DNA of 64,000 nucleotides, taken from NCBI GenBank assembly GCA_019828595.1, contig JAHQRK010000019.1, positions 1,240,001 to 1,304,000 on the forward strand, in the 5' to 3' direction. The stretch is from Aphanomyces cochlioides. Lineage: Eukaryota; Oomycota; Saprolegniomycetes; Saprolegniales; Verrucalvaceae. A program made the position numbers and the translations under genes. This document shows, piece after piece, positions 25,759 to 39,100 of the stretch. Under the pieces are notes generated by a model. It had not been told where the DNA came from, did no database searches, and saw only the letters and a list, made by a program, of their open reading frames with translations. Within the stretch, counting starts at the first letter, position 1; each line of letters opens with the position of its first letter.

Positions 25759-27147
25759 ATGGCGATGGCGCGCGAGTGGCGAAAGTCGCGGGAGAAATTC
25801 CGCTTGTCGCAACTGGACACCGCCAACGTTGACGACGATGGTGAGCTGTCGATCAAGGAGCTGCGGGAGCGACAGCAATGCGCGATTGATCTCGCGGACG
25901 TCTCGGCCGAAGTGTGGCTGCTCACAAAACTCGCCATGCAATTGCTCTGGGCATTCCGCGTCTCGACAAAATGGATCGTCATGTTCCTCAAGCTCCTGCT
26001 CTTTGTCATGTTTCTTCTGCCAGCATTCCTCCGCATCTTTCACTTTTGGCTCTTCAGCCCGCGTGTCGTGAAGAATATTCGATATGGCCCACGTGGACGC
26101 AACTTGCTCGACATATACCTCGTTCCCCATCCAAAGGTACATCTTTGTTCTCAGTTCTCATCCTGAGCTTGCTCTCTCTGCGTAGAAAAAGCAACCCGTC
26201 GTGGTCTTTCTCTCTGGCGGGGCTTGGATCATTGGATACAAGGCATGGGGAGCTCTCATGGGCCGTGTTCTGTCGGCGCATGGGATTCTTGTTGTCATGC
26301 CTGACTATCGAAACTTTCCTCAGGGAATCCTGCCCGACATGATGGAAGACGCGAAGACAGCTATGGAATGGGTCTTTCAAAACATCCATGAATTCGGCGG
26401 TGGTACGTCTGATTCCCTTGGAATCATAAGTGAAATGATGAACGATGTAGACCCTGACAATGTCACTTGGATTGGTCAGTCTGCTGGAGCACATATTGGC
26501 GCTTGTACTATCATCGAAGCTGTGGAGAACCCAAAGTTTGCATCATGGAAGCCGTCGCGTCTTCGCAACTTCATTGGGATTTCAGGGCCGTACAACATTC
26601 AAGAGTCGGAGGAAATATTCCACGAGCATGGTTTGGATCGACAAGTGTTTGCTGCTATAATGGACCACGATGTCCTTCGCTACTCGCCGACAGATCGCCT
26701 CCTCGAGTAGGCCCTCTTTTCTTTACTCTGACGTTTCCTACGTTGCAGGCTTCCGAAAGCCACAGCTGCATTGTTTCCCACGATGCACCTCTATCATGGT
26801 ACTGGAGATCGTACAGTACCGTGGTCGTCGTCAGCCAAGTTTGCCGCCGCCTTGTCATCCGTCGGGATCAATGTGAAAACCAAGTATTATCCCAAGAAAT
26901 CCCACACGGATCCAATCATCGAGGTACATGCCCTTGTCGTCGCCTTGCATCATTGAGCTCCATGGTGCAAATGTAGGATCCCATGCAAGGCAACGATCCA
27001 CTTGTCCACGACATTCTCGATATCATCCGGGAATCAACTCCACCCAAGGCAACACCATCGCCGCCACGGGAACACGTCCATATCCCTCCAAGCGCAATGC
27101 TTCCTGCCTGGATGGTCAATTGCGCGCGCCGTGTCAATCCCTTCTAG
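25759..27147 (+). CDS. membrane-anchored alpha/beta-hydrolase, isoprenylcysteine methylesterase-like
   Basis: Exons 25759-26136, 26186-26402, 26451-26706, 26749-26923 and 26977-27147 give 398 residues. The N terminus is charged. Residues about 55-105 hold one or two hydrophobic segments (WIVMFLKLLLFVMFLLPAF). The hydrolase core has LSGGAW (oxyanion region, in place of HGGG), the nucleophile elbow GQSAG, YHGTGDRTVPW with the acid, and KKSHTDP with the His. This pattern fits the membrane esterases that demethylate prenylated-protein C termini (ICME) and related arylesterases. Substrate is inferred only. A proline-rich tail of about 45 residues is not conserved family sequence. Confidence 0.8.
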
Positions 27148-27759
27148 TCGAGATCTTTCTCTGTTTTTTTTTCGAACGGGGATACTCATCCTTTCGACTT
27201 TTTTGAAACGGTTCAACCTTGCACTCTTTAGAAACTCGCTATATATAGAGAATATTATACAAAATCTGACGCATGTTTTCCACCTAGTCGATGGAACCGG
27301 CCCACAACAAGCACTCTCCAAATTGCCTTCTGGCATGGCAGACCTTGGCGAAGATCAGCAGGGAGATCAAGCTTTGCCATCGCTCAGACTCTCGTTGTAA
27401 CCACATATGGAATTGTCTATGGGTTTTAGTTACACTGTGCTGTGTTTGCATGAAGTTGTGGGACTGGCTTGCTTTGTATTTTTATTGTCAAATATCTTAA
27501 AATTTGTACTTGCAATTAAAAATATGGAAAAAAAGATGGCTTGTTTCAAGTCGCAGGTTTTGAAGTGTGGGACTCGAGGTTTCGAGTCAGAAAGGGACGG
27601 AAGACATGGTCCCAAGCTGGCGATTTGCGAACAATTAAGCGAGAGGGCCAGAAATAATGTCACCCCTCCGCCCCGAAACCAATAAGAAATGGCCAAATCC
27701 GTCGGTTCTGTGGTGTCAATAGGTTCAAAATTCGAAGAAGCAGACAACCATTTCGTGAG
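27148..27759. other. intergenic, no gene seen
   Basis: This is AT-rich sequence with a few short open frames lacking motifs. It should hold the esterase 3' end and the promoter of the next gene. Confidence 0.5.
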
Positions 27760-29031
27760 ATGACGTTCTGCTCCGAGTTCTTGCGCATCATGGACGACTT
27801 TAGCTCCAACTCGTGCGATTCCATTGAGATGATTGAGCGCGTCAAGTCTCTCGGTGCGCTGGATGCAATCGATGCAGTGGCTGACGTGGACGATGATGAA
27901 GAAGACGAACGAGCTTGGTTGCAGGACGCGCAGTCAACCGCCGTTGGCACAAACGGATTTGAAGATGTGCTACAACATGTGAACCTCTCAAGCGAAGAAG
28001 AGCGACCATTGTCGGCGTTTATGTTGGAAGAGAACGACGAACATGAATCGGATAGCGAAAGCACGAAATCCGACTCGACCGACAGCGACGATCGACGTGG
28101 GGTCTGCTGGGGTGAAGCGGACGAGCAAAATATCCTTGACATTGACCACCGCGCGATTTGCGATAAATCAAACCGCTTTCTCGGACAATGGAATGACCAA
28201 GAAGATTTGTCGCGATTGTCGACCGGCTCTACAACACCAACCACACCACCACCTCGAGATGTCTCGCCTGTTGCCGACACGACTCGCATGGTCAATCACA
28301 TTCTTGCTTCATGCTTGAAAAAGAGGAAGCTACACGTTCCGTACAAGCACCAAGTCAAGCTGATTAACTTCAGTCCGGTGAAGCCTGTGGCACCATTTAG
28401 TGTCTCCACAGTCGACGACGACGATGATTTTACGATTCGACCGACAACTGCTGCGGATCCAATTATCATGCCACCTTCTCTTGGTGTGCCCACATTGCTC
28501 GCCAGTCAAACACCGAAGACGAGCAAACTGCACGATGTCCAGCAGCTCCGCGTTGGCATCCAGCCCACCAAGGACAAGAAGATCGAAACCTCTCGAAACA
28601 AACCGGGTCCTAAGATGAAGACGACGTTGTTGGGAGAAAAACGCAAGCACAGCCTGATCTCCTTGAGCAGTCCTTCCGCTCTGAACTTTTCCCCATCGAC
28701 CTCTCCACATGGTGGATTGACCTCCGATGACGATGAAGTCGAATTGGATATGATGGTTGTCGACCAAGACATTCTCGACTTGGGCAACTCGATTACGGCC
28801 AGTATGAGTCGTATCGTGCGACCTAAACAAGAATGCTTGCCTCTGCCTGACTTTGGCAACATGCCCCAAGATCTACGGGAACTCAAGCTGAAGATTGAAG
28901 CTACGGAGAGCAAAGTGGAAGGCACCAAGCATCGGCATCGTAAAGGAGGTCCATGTCCTCGCTGTCAAGTCCAGAACCAGCTTCGTGCCGCCAAGCGAGC
29001 GCTGCTCTGCCGCATGAAGCGATACAAGTAG
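27760..29031 (+). CDS. acidic, disordered hypothetical protein with Cys-containing C terminus
   Basis: This is a single exon of 423 residues. The first 130 residues are very acidic (DVDDDEEDERAW and similar). The middle is Ser/Thr/Pro-rich and probably disordered. Basic patches such as LKKRKLHVPYKHQVKL could be docking or nuclear-localisation signals. The last 35 residues (GPCPRCQVQNQLRAAKRALLC) have a CxxC and a basic helix and look like the only folded part. No family is recognised. A nuclear role is suggested by the composition only. The long uninterrupted frame, unlike its neighbours, supports it as a real gene. Confidence 0.7.
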   Translation: MTFCSEFLRIMDDFSSNSCDSIEMIERVKSLGALDAIDAVADVDDDEEDERAWLQDAQSTAVGTNGFEDVLQHVNLSSEEERPLSAFMLEENDEHESDSESTKSDSTDSDDRRGVCWGEADEQNILDIDHRAICDKSNRFLGQWNDQEDLSRLSTGSTTPTTPPPRDVSPVADTTRMVNHILASCLKKRKLHVPYKHQVKLINFSPVKPVAPFSVSTVDDDDDFTIRPTTAADPIIMPPSLGVPTLLASQTPKTSKLHDVQQLRVGIQPTKDKKIETSRNKPGPKMKTTLLGEKRKHSLISLSSPSALNFSPSTSPHGGLTSDDDEVELDMMVVDQDILDLGNSITASMSRIVRPKQECLPLPDFGNMPQDLRELKLKIEATESKVEGTKHRHRKGGPCPRCQVQNQLRAAKRALLCRMKRYK

Positions 29032-29509
29032 ATGGAGTCATAGTTGGTAGGAAGATGACGATAGTAATGGCAAGTTTTCTGTCGAGGGATTGTTGAAGTG
29101 AGTTGTCTTCAACCACACTATTTACTGTTAGTACATACAGTGTAGTTTAAGACACTTCACAAGCTGAGCCACTGGCGCCTTGAGAATGAGCTAGGACCTC
29201 TATCTAAGCTTTCCAGACGTTTGTACAAGACTGGACAAGTTGCTGGTAGGAGCGACACACCGTAGATGCCTCACTGTGAGGAGTTGAAGCCTTGAGAAGC
29301 GATGGCAACCAACATTAATTTGGGACTCTCTGTTAGTCACTCTCAGGTGAGAGCTGGTCGCATGACGTGGCACACTATTAAAATTTCACAGTTTTAAAAT
29401 GTCTATCGTCGCTAATCAGTCGTGTCTTTGTTGCCTGATACAAACATGTGCTCTTTGTAAAAAAAGCTCGTGTGGTAATTGAGACAGAGTGGGTGATGTA
29501 CACATATTC
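29032..29509. other. intergenic, no gene seen
   Basis: No credible coding frame on either strand. Confidence 0.5.
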
Positions 29510-30367
29510 TCAGGCTCTGGAGTCATTGCAGCGCCCAGGAGTGCTCTGGAAGACACTGAGCTCCGCTAAGACGTCGGACAATGTGTAGTTCGTCATGGTG
29601 GCTTTGAGTTGGCACTCGAGCCATGCAACGTGATTGAATGATAAAGCTGGATGGATGGGGCTTGTTTGCGTATATCTCTTGGTGTTTTTCACTGTCACTT
29701 GCGCTGAAACCATACAATGTCGAGTTGGTTGTTGTGGTGACATCCTCACAATCCATGACAAAGTGGACGCTAGATTTCCTATCAAGTCCCCCTTGAGTTG
29801 GGTTTGGCATGTCGTTAGACGAAAACAGTTCGCTATGACAGTGTGTCAGCTATGCGGCATACAAAATTGAAGAATATTTGGGTCGCAGAAACGTTGCCAT
29901 CATAAAGCAGGTCGCAAAGAGTTCAAACATTTCAAGTTGCTTGTATGCAATCGTGCGACTCGATGTGGAGGAATGGGAGGTCAACAGGATGCAAATGATC
30001 GCTTGCCTGTTAGCCTCCAACGATGGAAATGTATCTTCCTCTTTGCTCACAGAAAGCACCACGATGGACACAGAGCAAGGTCACACAAACAACTCAAGAG
30101 CAAGGTTCAGCAGTAGTGATATCATCCAAATAAATAGTGAGGCGCCTATAGCAACCTCTTCCTGGTTGTCAAAATTATCAAGTTGTTCAATCGAAGGACA
30201 TTGGCACAGCTTGTCAACTTGAAGAGAGCTCTTGGCTTGCGAGATCCCAGCCGATCGTCTAGAGGTCGAGAAGGAACATCTTCCTCGAATACGATGGTTT
30301 GTTTATCGTGTACATCCATCCAATCCTCAGGGTCATTGACGGGCAATCTGAACATCGACATAGTCAT
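29510..30367 (-). CDS. possible multi-exon membrane protein, not recognised
   Basis: An ATG at 30367 opens a protein-like frame (MTMSMFRLPVNDPEDWMDVHD, then acidic and basic patches). Further minus-strand segments include a hydrophobic stretch ASLFIWMISLLLNLALELF (about 30140-30080) and a segment with YKQLEMFELFATCFMMATFL (about 29945-29880). The last piece, ending near 29510, contains YTLSDVLAELSVFQS. The frames differ and must be joined by introns that I could not fix with confidence. The family is unknown. Confidence 0.35.
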
Positions 30368-30587
30368 CGCAGCTTCATCAATAGATGGACAAGGTCCATT
30401 TCGTCCAGTTGCAGTAAAAAACTTTCAAGTGGCAAAATTATGCATTATGTGATCAGGCTGATCAGCGTCCTTGCGCCTAACTATTGCAGCGGTGTAGCAG
30501 ATCGCGCCAAGTGCATCAAGCGTACGAAAACTCAAGATCTCAAAGGTGATCAACTTGATGGGATTATGCAAAATGAATCAAGTATCC

Positions 30588-30600
30588 GTATCCGGATAAC
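30588..30600. promoter_or_regulatory. TATCCGGATAAC motif before ELP1
   Basis: A palindromic TATCCGGATA core lies 29-41 bp upstream of the ELP1 ATG and matches the motif before NOP16. Confidence 0.45.
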
Positions 30601-30628
30601 GTTCTGACATTCAAATTGACATCGCAAC

Positions 30629-33600
30629 ATGCGAAACCTGGTGGTCTTCAACGAGCAGCGCCATGAGCTCCCAAATGAGGAGCCTTCGTCGTGGATTGAC
30701 ATGACAATTGACCCTGAGCTTCAGCGTGTGTGGTGTTTGACATCTACCGGCCGTCTTGTCGCCGTGGTCGATGATGTCGTGGTGCTAGAGGTCGAACTTC
30801 CACCGCAGTCCGATTGGACATGGTGTGTCTTTCACGCAGAGCTTGATTGTATCGTGTGCGCTTCACGTACGGGCTGTCTCGCTATTGTACGCTATCCAGA
30901 TGTCGAAGTCATTGGACATTTTGACTTTGGAATTTGCGGCATGGCGTGGAGTCCCAACGAAGAGCAATTGGCGCTCGTAACAGGCGATGGGCATTTTCTC
31001 GTGATGAATACAACTTGGGATGTCCTACAAGAATCCACGTGCTCTCCATCTCCACTGCAGTCAGAAGCACAACTTTCATGGCGCGCAGATGGCAAGTTTC
31101 TCTCGATCCAAGGCTATTTCACGGACGACAAGTCGTTGCAAGTTCAGGTTTCATTGACATCATATGCTTCTCGGTCTAAATGAAGAGTAGGTATGGGAAG
31201 TTGAAAACGCTGTGTGGAAGCTCCACGCCGTTGGCCGTCACGAAGACAAGAAACCTCTCAAGCTACAAGGCTCAGCTCTCTCTTGGGCTCCTAACCACAC
31301 TCTGATCGCGTCATGCGAACAGATCAAGAACCAGAACCATGTCGTCTTCTTTGAACGTAATGGTTACCGCCACGGCGAATTTGTCCTGGCCAAGGATTTG
31401 CCTCCAGTAACGCAATTGACATGGAACTTATATTCAGATATCCTCGCCGTGGCTGCTGAATCCGTCGTTCAGCTCTGGACACGAAGCAACTATCATTGGT
31501 ATCTCAAACAAGAGCGCCGCTTTACGTCAACGGCGGTTGCTTCCTTGCAGTGGGATCTTGAGCAGGTACGTCGCTCTCCTTCACAACATGTTGACTGGTT
31601 GTTTTTGTAGCCAAATGTCCTCCATGTGCTCACAAAGGATGGTCAATACACATTCCTTGAGGTAGCGTGGCAAGTCCATGCAAATGCTGCGGCTACTGTT
31701 GCAGTCATTGATGGCACATATGTCAAAGTCACGCATTGCGCCAAGGCCATGATTCCACCACCAATGGCTGCTGAAACACATGAATTTTCCCATGCGATCA
31801 ATGAAGTCGCAGTCTTAAATGACTGCGTAATAGTCGTTGGAGATTCGGTTGGTCAATGGTTTCAGATCCGGCGTCCAAGCCAAATTGTTCCTTTGAAGCT
31901 TGATAGCCCTCGATATATTCGCAAAGTACATGCCGCCCTCGACAGCTCATCAGTATGCAATCTACAGACGGATCTGCGTTGATAGCAATATAGATCGTGG
32001 GGATTTCGATTGAAGAGCCCGATGTCTTGGTAACCATCGATCTTGACACGGCCCAAGTGAAGACAACAAGAAACATCGATGCAATTTCGTCCACCTCCTT
32101 GGATGGCCAGCATATTCAACTTCAATCCAAAGAAGTACTTGGCTTGGAAATTGAGGTAATGAGGTACAAAGTCATCAACTAATCGATGCAGATGCCATGT
32201 TTGTTGACCGAATGGGTCGTTGTTGACTCGTCTTTGGTTGTGGGCTTGAGCAAGACCAAGTTGTACGTCAACTCGCATCTCCTTCACACTTCCATCGCAT
32301 CCTTTCACATTGCAAGAGGCTGCCTTATGGCTACGACGCTGGGCAGCCATCCTGAATTCCATCTCTACCAGATTAAAGTGTTGCAGCAAGGCGAGTACAC
32401 CCCAGAGGTAAAATTCCATTACTGTTTTGAAACTGACTGTATTATCAATCTTACAGCATAAACGCCCAGTTGAACGGGGGGCGAAGATTGTTACGAGTAC
32501 TACCACTGACGTTTTCTTGCAAATGCCACGTGGGAATATCGAAGGCATTGCGCCGCGGCCCTTACTCCTCGCACTTCTCCAAGAACAACTTCAAAAGACA
32601 GACTACGCTTCAGCCCTCGAAGTTTGCCGAAAGCATCGAATTGATATGAATTTGCTTGTAGATGTAAACCCGACGGCTTTCCTCGAGTACACGACAACTT
32701 TTTGCTCGTTTGATTACTGACATATTGTGTAGGAATGCTCTGTCGCTTATTCAATCCATTCCAGAGCGCATTCGATGCGATCGATTGAGTCTCTTTATCA
32801 CTAACTTGCACCCAATCGACGTATGTGCGACCAAATACCCAGCTCTGCAAGCAGTTAATCAAGTCGATTCAACATTTGATAAAGTACTCGAGGTATAAGA
32901 TCAAGCTCGATGTAATCTCCATTTTTTGGCAGGTTTGCAAAGCTCTGCGAGATGGCATGGTCTCGTTAGACCCCAGTTTCTATTTAATTCCGTTGTTGAC
33001 ATGCGAGGCGAAGATGAATCTCTTGGAAGATGCTCTTCAACGTATTCAAAAGGTAAATTGGAAGAAGTATGAAGAAATGCATGTATTCCACGATAGGCTG
33101 AGGCTAAAGTTGCCCAAAAAGGATTGAAACATTTAGTTTTCCTAGTCGATGCTGAAGTTTTATACGATGTTGCACTTGGGTTCGCTTGGAAAATATTGTT
33201 GGATCTAATCATGTTAGGTTGTATGATATCAACTTGACTCGCCTCGTCGCGAGCTACACTGAACGTGATCCAAAAGTCTATACGCCTCAACTAGTTGCAT
33301 TCGAAGCTCTTGGAACTTCGCATTCGACTCGGTACATGCACTACTCAATTGACATGGAACTGAAGCGGTAATTTTTCACCATTGACAAGCAGGAAGTGAT
33401 ATTTGAGGTAGATTTGAAAAGGCCCTCGAGAACTTGCACGCCGCTGGCGAGACTTATCATTCGCAATGCCTTGATCTCATTCGCACTCATCATTTATACG
33501 ACAAAGGCCTCTCGATCTTTGCCTCGACGAGCTACTACCCTGAAATCGTGACAGCATTTGGCCAGTATTTGGTACAACAAAAAGAATTCCACCAAGCTGG

Positions 33601-34692
33601 ATACACATTCCTGTCAATTCGCAAAATTCCAGAAGCAGTCGACGCTTTCCGAAAAGCTCTTGATTGGAAAATGGCACTGGCATTGGTGCCCCAAGTCCCT
33701 ACTCTCTCTGTGCCTACGGTCGCTTACGCGATGGCCGAAGAATTACTCCAACAAAATGATCCGAAATACTCGGACGCAGCGCGAATTTACATTGACTACT
33801 GTCAAGACATTGATGAAGGTGCATTTCAACTCTCGATATATTTTACGACTTTTTGTGTTAAGGCATTGCGACTTTAGTTACGGGGCGATTGTACCAAGAA
33901 GCTCTACAACAAGCTTTACTTCATCAACGGTCCGATTTGGTCGAGACGGACGTCCAGCCTGCGGTGCGCCTGAGCTGTTTCCTAATTAAGTGTGTATAAT
34001 GTCCATCTAGGTTGACCAAGCCGCTGAAGAGCTCTTGGAAGAATATGCCTCAAAACTCGAGACGTACAAGAAGAACTGGTCTCGACTGACAACCCTTCGT
34101 GATCAAATCCGATTATTCCGGCTGCATGGAATTGACGGCAAGACAGAAGCTGTCGAAGGCAACGTACGTTGTTCATTTAGAATGCAGCGTGGCTGAATTA
34201 CTTCTGTAGGATGCGGCATCAAGTGCCGCGAGTGCATTGAGTCAAAGCAGTATCAGCTCTGTTGGCAGTCATAATAGCAATCGTGATATCAAATTTGGCA
34301 TGCTGGATGCTGCCACGCAAGGCGCTGCGATCACGAGCTCATTTTACGTTAGCAGTGTGAGCAACATGACTCAACAAGACGCTCCAACGTTGCGAAAGAA
34401 GATGCCCCGGCGATTCAGACGTACCAAAATCCAAGAAGGAAGTGCTGAAGAAGATGCTTACGTCGAGAAGAATCTCTTGGATGCCATCCCCACGGATGAT
34501 CAACTCATGGAAGCGAAAGCATTGATGCAATTGCTTCTCTACTTTGGCCAGGTACAACTACAAATATGAGATGCACCATTTACCGTTCTACAGGTGAAGG
34601 TTGTTCGTAAGATCCAACTTGCGATTCGACAATGCCTCGATCACATGGCGAGCCATCCACCGCCTGCTCCCGTTCACGTACGTCCGCCATGA
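30629..34692 (+). CDS. ELP1: Elongator complex protein 1
   Basis: Fifteen exons give 1,152 residues: 30629-31147, 31191-31565, 31611-31952, 31994-32155, 32192-32407, 32457-32686, 32733-32892, 32933-33052, 33097-33179, 33218-33367, 33412-33818, 33863-33963, 34011-34163, 34210-34551 and 34594-34692. Every join keeps frame. The N-terminal WD40 half has the diagnostic LWTRSNYHWYLKQE block. The C-terminal TPR half has MPRGNIEGIAPRPLLL, LVDAEVLYDVALGLYD and DAARIYIDYCQD. ELP1 is the scaffold of Elongator, which modifies wobble uridines of tRNA. The protein is shorter than animal or yeast ELP1 (about 1,330-1,350), mostly from compact loops and a short C terminus. The 36-nt intron 32156-32191 is among the shortest here. 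Confidence 0.93.
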
Positions 34693-35146
34693 GCACCAGA
34701 ACTTTGAGGTCCATTGTCTCGTAGGGAGAGGCCAAGGAATTCGTGCTACCATCCAATGAGTCATGGACGATTCTGTCCCCATCGATATAAGCTATATCAC
34801 CAAGACTGGACACTGTCATCAAGTATAATTCACTGTGTATCTGAGTTGCCTCGTCGAATGCACTGTGAAAGAGCATCACTCGTCCTTGCTTCGTGGCTTG
34901 GGCTAGGAGATCATCTGTACCAGGCGCTCAATTTTCATGGAAATTGTTGGCGCAGAGGAGAAAGCATGCCATGGAAATATATTACGGTATTCGAAGAGTG
35001 TAGATTATGATGGAGATTTTATTCACGGAATCGATCAAGGCAGAATTCCATCACCGCTGCAAAAGCTGCGAACGATGCCGCACCCTTCGCAGTGTTGGAG
35101 AGGAAATCTATTGAGCATCCACAGGTGAACAATCGGTAATTTCACG
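34693..35146. other. uncertain region with a minus-strand protein-like frame
   Basis: A minus-strand frame from about 34900 to 34690 reads QATKQGRVMLFHSAFDEATQ then YLMTVSSLGDIAYIDGD and SLDGSTNSLASPYETMDLK. It could be the last exon of a small gene convergent to ELP1. It runs on into the ELP1 last exon, its start is not found and no family is recognised. Confidence 0.3.
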
Positions 35147-35574
35147 CTACGTACGTTTTGCAGGCAATTTCCTTGCAGCCCAGCCACCTAAGATAGCACC
35201 AGAAGTTGCGCCAGCAATGAGCGTGTTGTAAACGTCATGACTGGCTCGTTCGCGTTCAATCGTGCATTCAATGCCAGAGTAAATCGCACCAACGACCATG
35301 AATTGCTAGATTCTATTGAGCCACCATGCAGACATGAGAGACGTACCTTTGAGAAGTAAACGCTGCGCTCGTAGCCAGCAATGAACGATTTGCGAAAGCC
35401 ATAATAGAGCTGTTCGCGCATGTTGTTGCCAACCAGTTCACCATGCGCGCCTTCAAACGTGCCCAAGAAGACGCCAAGGCCAACGCCCATGGTAGCTCCC
35501 ATGACGGACGACACGATCGCTTGCTTCACGCAAGATTCCCTCGACTCGACGATGAACCTGTTGAGCTCGTTCAT
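35147..35574 (-). CDS. TIM22: mitochondrial inner-membrane translocase TIM22
   Basis: Exons 35574-35347 and 35305-35147 (41-nt intron) encode 128 residues. The Tim17/22/23 fold is visible as glycine-rich helices ([19 protein letters not shown] and [17 protein letters not shown]). The TIM22-like segment is [24 protein letters not shown]22 forms the twin-pore carrier translocase that inserts metabolite carriers into the inner membrane. The protein is shorter than animal TIM22 (about 190), mainly at the N terminus and in the last helix. Confidence 0.85.
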
Positions 35575-36193
35575 CGTCGCCGTGCCAAGTTGTCATCCAA
35601 TCCCAGCTTGGATTCATGCAAGTTGATTCCATTGGATAAAAAGGGCAATTTACTCTGCACTTTCTTGCGGGAAAGTGAAGCGGCCACAGTGCAAAATGCT
35701 CTTTGTCTTTTCTCCTTCGTTGCCGCCTGTGGGCACGAAAACCACAAAGGAAAAGCTCTCTAGAGAGTTCAAGCATAGATAGTGAGCGCATTTGACCGTT
35801 GGATTCAAATTCCCGCTCAGCTTCTCGTACTTTTACAGTAGAGCCATCTCAAAACGAGTGTGGAGGTCAGACAGAATGCTCGCTAACCTGAAGATTCGAC
35901 CATGTCAAAGACAGACTACATAGAGGTAGGTTCCTGTCTTGCTGAGCACTCCGGAGTTCTCGGTAAGATGACCAGGTTTGGATGTACGAAGGCAACTACG
36001 CATCAACCGATTGCTTTGTCCCGTGATGCTTCACTCCGAGCTCGAGTATTTCGAATAATTTCACATTTCTTTAAAAATTTGGAATTGAATTTTGACGAAA
36101 ATTCACTCGTTTTTTACTATTTTTTCACTTTTTCATTGAAATACAGGATCAGACAACAGGTGGATTCATTGACGATCTTCCGAGACTGCCAGG
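35575..36193. other. intergenic, no gene seen
   Basis: Open frames here are short and lack motifs. AT-rich sequence at 36040-36150 probably forms the promoter of the hydroxylase gene. Confidence 0.45.
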
Positions 36194-39100
36194 ATGCAGG
36201 ACGACGCGTGGAGTCATCAGCTCACCTTTGCTCTCAACGGCAAGAATGTCATCGTGGATGGCAATACACTGCCCCGATTCAACGAACTCCGTCTCATTGA
36301 CTACATCCGCGACCATGCTCGGCTCACAGGGACCAAGCTGGCGTGTGGAGAAGGAGGATGCGGGGCCTGTACAGTTGTGCTCGCCCACCGCAGAGGAAAT
36401 GACTCCTCGGCACCTTTGATTCACCGATCTGTGAATTCTTGTCTGATTCCTCTCGCTGCAATTGACGGTATGGCTGTGATCACGGTTGAAGGTGTTGGAT
36501 CGACAAAAAAAGGTCTTCATGCCATACAAGAGCGAATGGTGAAAAATTACAGCATGCAATGCGGTTTTTGCACGCCTGGATGGGTTATGAACATGTATGA
36601 GCTACTTAAAACAACAGACAAGCCGACGACCGATGCGATTGAAGCTCATTTTGACGGTAATCTATGCCGCTGTACAGGTTATCGTCCGATTCTCAAGACC
36701 ATGCACTCTTTTGGAGTGAAATCTTCGTCGCAAAAACACCACAAGCTCGAGTACGAATCCATGCAAAGTGTAGGCGAAGATGAGCCTGATTTTGAATTTA
36801 TTGAGCTGGACGAGTGTGATAAATCTGAAGAGACTCGAGCACTGAAGCAGTGCACGACTACGTGCGACAATTGTCCTCATCAACATGCAAGTCATGGCTC
36901 GATGGAACTTGAAGACATCGCTGCATCTCCACTAGACCATAAAGGTTGCAGACTCAGCTTTGCACATGCATTCACTGATTGTGTTAGGAATGGACCCTGA
37001 GATTCCGGCGTTTATTGCCAACTACGTCCCAGTTCCTCTCCAATTTGAGGAAGATGGCATCATTTGGTACCGCGTCTTGAAGCTAGAACAATTGGATCAA
37101 ATCCAAAAGAAGCATGCTGACAAAGAGATTATGTTTGTTGGAGGACTCACATCCCGTGGCGTGTCCAAGTATTTCAACGGCACGGCGCCATACACCCATG
37201 CGAAATTGCCAAGTATTTTCATCGACGTGAACCATATTCCTGAGCTCCAAGCTGTCAATACGACTGACTCTCTCATTTCGTTTGGTGCTGCTGTCTCGTT
37301 GAACGCAGTCATTACTACGCTGAAGGCCAGCACCAACCAATATCTCAAAACTCTTGGTCATCACGTCGGCAAAATTGCAAACAACCAAGTGCGCAATGCG
37401 GGTACATGGGCTGGAAACGTTGCGTTGGCGAAGCAATTTCCAGCATTTCCTTCGGATTTGGTCCCGGCGCTTTTGGGTTACGGCGCCAAACTTGTCACTT
37501 CGACCAAGGAAACCATTGACGTGGCGACGTTTTTAACACTTCAAACAAGTCCAATGCTTGTGTCGTTGGAACTTCCAGTGTTCACGGAATCGGAGCTTCG
37601 TACATTTCGATGCCACAAGGTAGCACAGCGCCGAGAAAATTCGCATTCGCATGTGAATGCGTCCATTATGGTTGTATTGAATCAAAGCCGTGTATGTGTT
37701 GAGAGCACGATTATCTTTGGCGGTGTTGGCCCCAAAGTATTGCGCTGCACCGAAACGGAGAAAGCCATAAAAGATGTTGTCGTTACGTATGAAGTGTTGC
37801 AAGCAAGTTTGAAGACACTTCAGAAAGAAGTCGCATCTGCAGAGTCTTTTAAGCAGTATGGAGTCTTTCCATTGATCTGGTGGTTTGAATTCATTTTAGG
37901 TCAATTGTTTTTACCTTTTGGTACAAGACGATACTGAAAGCATGCATGCCGGTTTTGTCGTCGAGCGCGTTGAAATCAGGCATCGACGAGCTCTCCCGTC
38001 ACATTTCTAACGGCCGTCAAGTATTTCCTACTCCTGATGGAAACACTGGTCCGGTGGGTCAAGCTATTCCAAAACTGAGCTCCAAGGTACGTTCGTATTG
38101 CCTTGAAGTGTCTTTAATGAGCTTCTTGTGTAGCTTTTGGTGACGGGAGAGGCCAAATTTGTAGCCGACTTGCCTCCGATTCCAGGTTTACTGTATGGCG
38201 CTTTGGTCTTTTCAACAAAAGCACATATGCGCGTGCTGCAAATCAACACATTCAAAGCTCAAAAAGTCAAGGGCGTTATTGATGTAGTCACAGCTGCTGA
38301 TATCCCAGGCAAAAATGTTATGGGCAATGGCGATGAGCCGCTGTTTGTACCTCTTCAGGGTGCATGCTTGTATGTTGGCGCAGCCCTTGGCGTTGTGCTC
38401 GCCACGTCAGCGCAAGCTGCACAAGAAGCAGCGCAACTGGTTGAAGTCGAGTATGGTGTCCTCGAAAATGATCCCTTTTGGACAAACACGGTTCCTGCTA
38501 CCAATATCCACATGGCACGTGAAGCCAACTTACTAATGCCTGCAAACCCATCAATGGCAAACCCATTGCCTATGCCTGGAAGCGATCCTAAAGTGCAAGA
38601 GAAGATTGCAGCAGCACCACGACAGCTCACTGGATCGGTGAATTTTGGATCCCAAAGGCATTTTTACATGGAGCCACAAGGTATTCAAGAAGAATTCATC
38701 TCTCTTCACATAGTTTAGGCACTACCGTTTACCCGGAAGAAGATCAATGCTATCGAGTAGAAGCGTCGACGCAAAACCCAACGACAATGCAACAAGCGGT
38801 TGCTAGCCTCTTGAAAAAAGGACATCACGCTATTAATGTCGTGACGAAACGAGCTGGTGGTGGCTTCGGCGGTAAATTAATTCGCTGCAATGTCAATGCT
38901 GGTGCTGCTGCTGTCGCTGCGCATAAACTGAATGTGGTATGTCAATTTTCTTTTATGAAATTCGTTCATATGCGACATCATTTAAGGCTGTACAAGTGGT
39001 GAATGATCGCAATACTGACTTCCAAAACGTGGCAGGTCGAAATGAATTAATTGGAGAGTACTCGGTTGGTTTCGACGACGAAGGGCATATTCTTGCTCTG

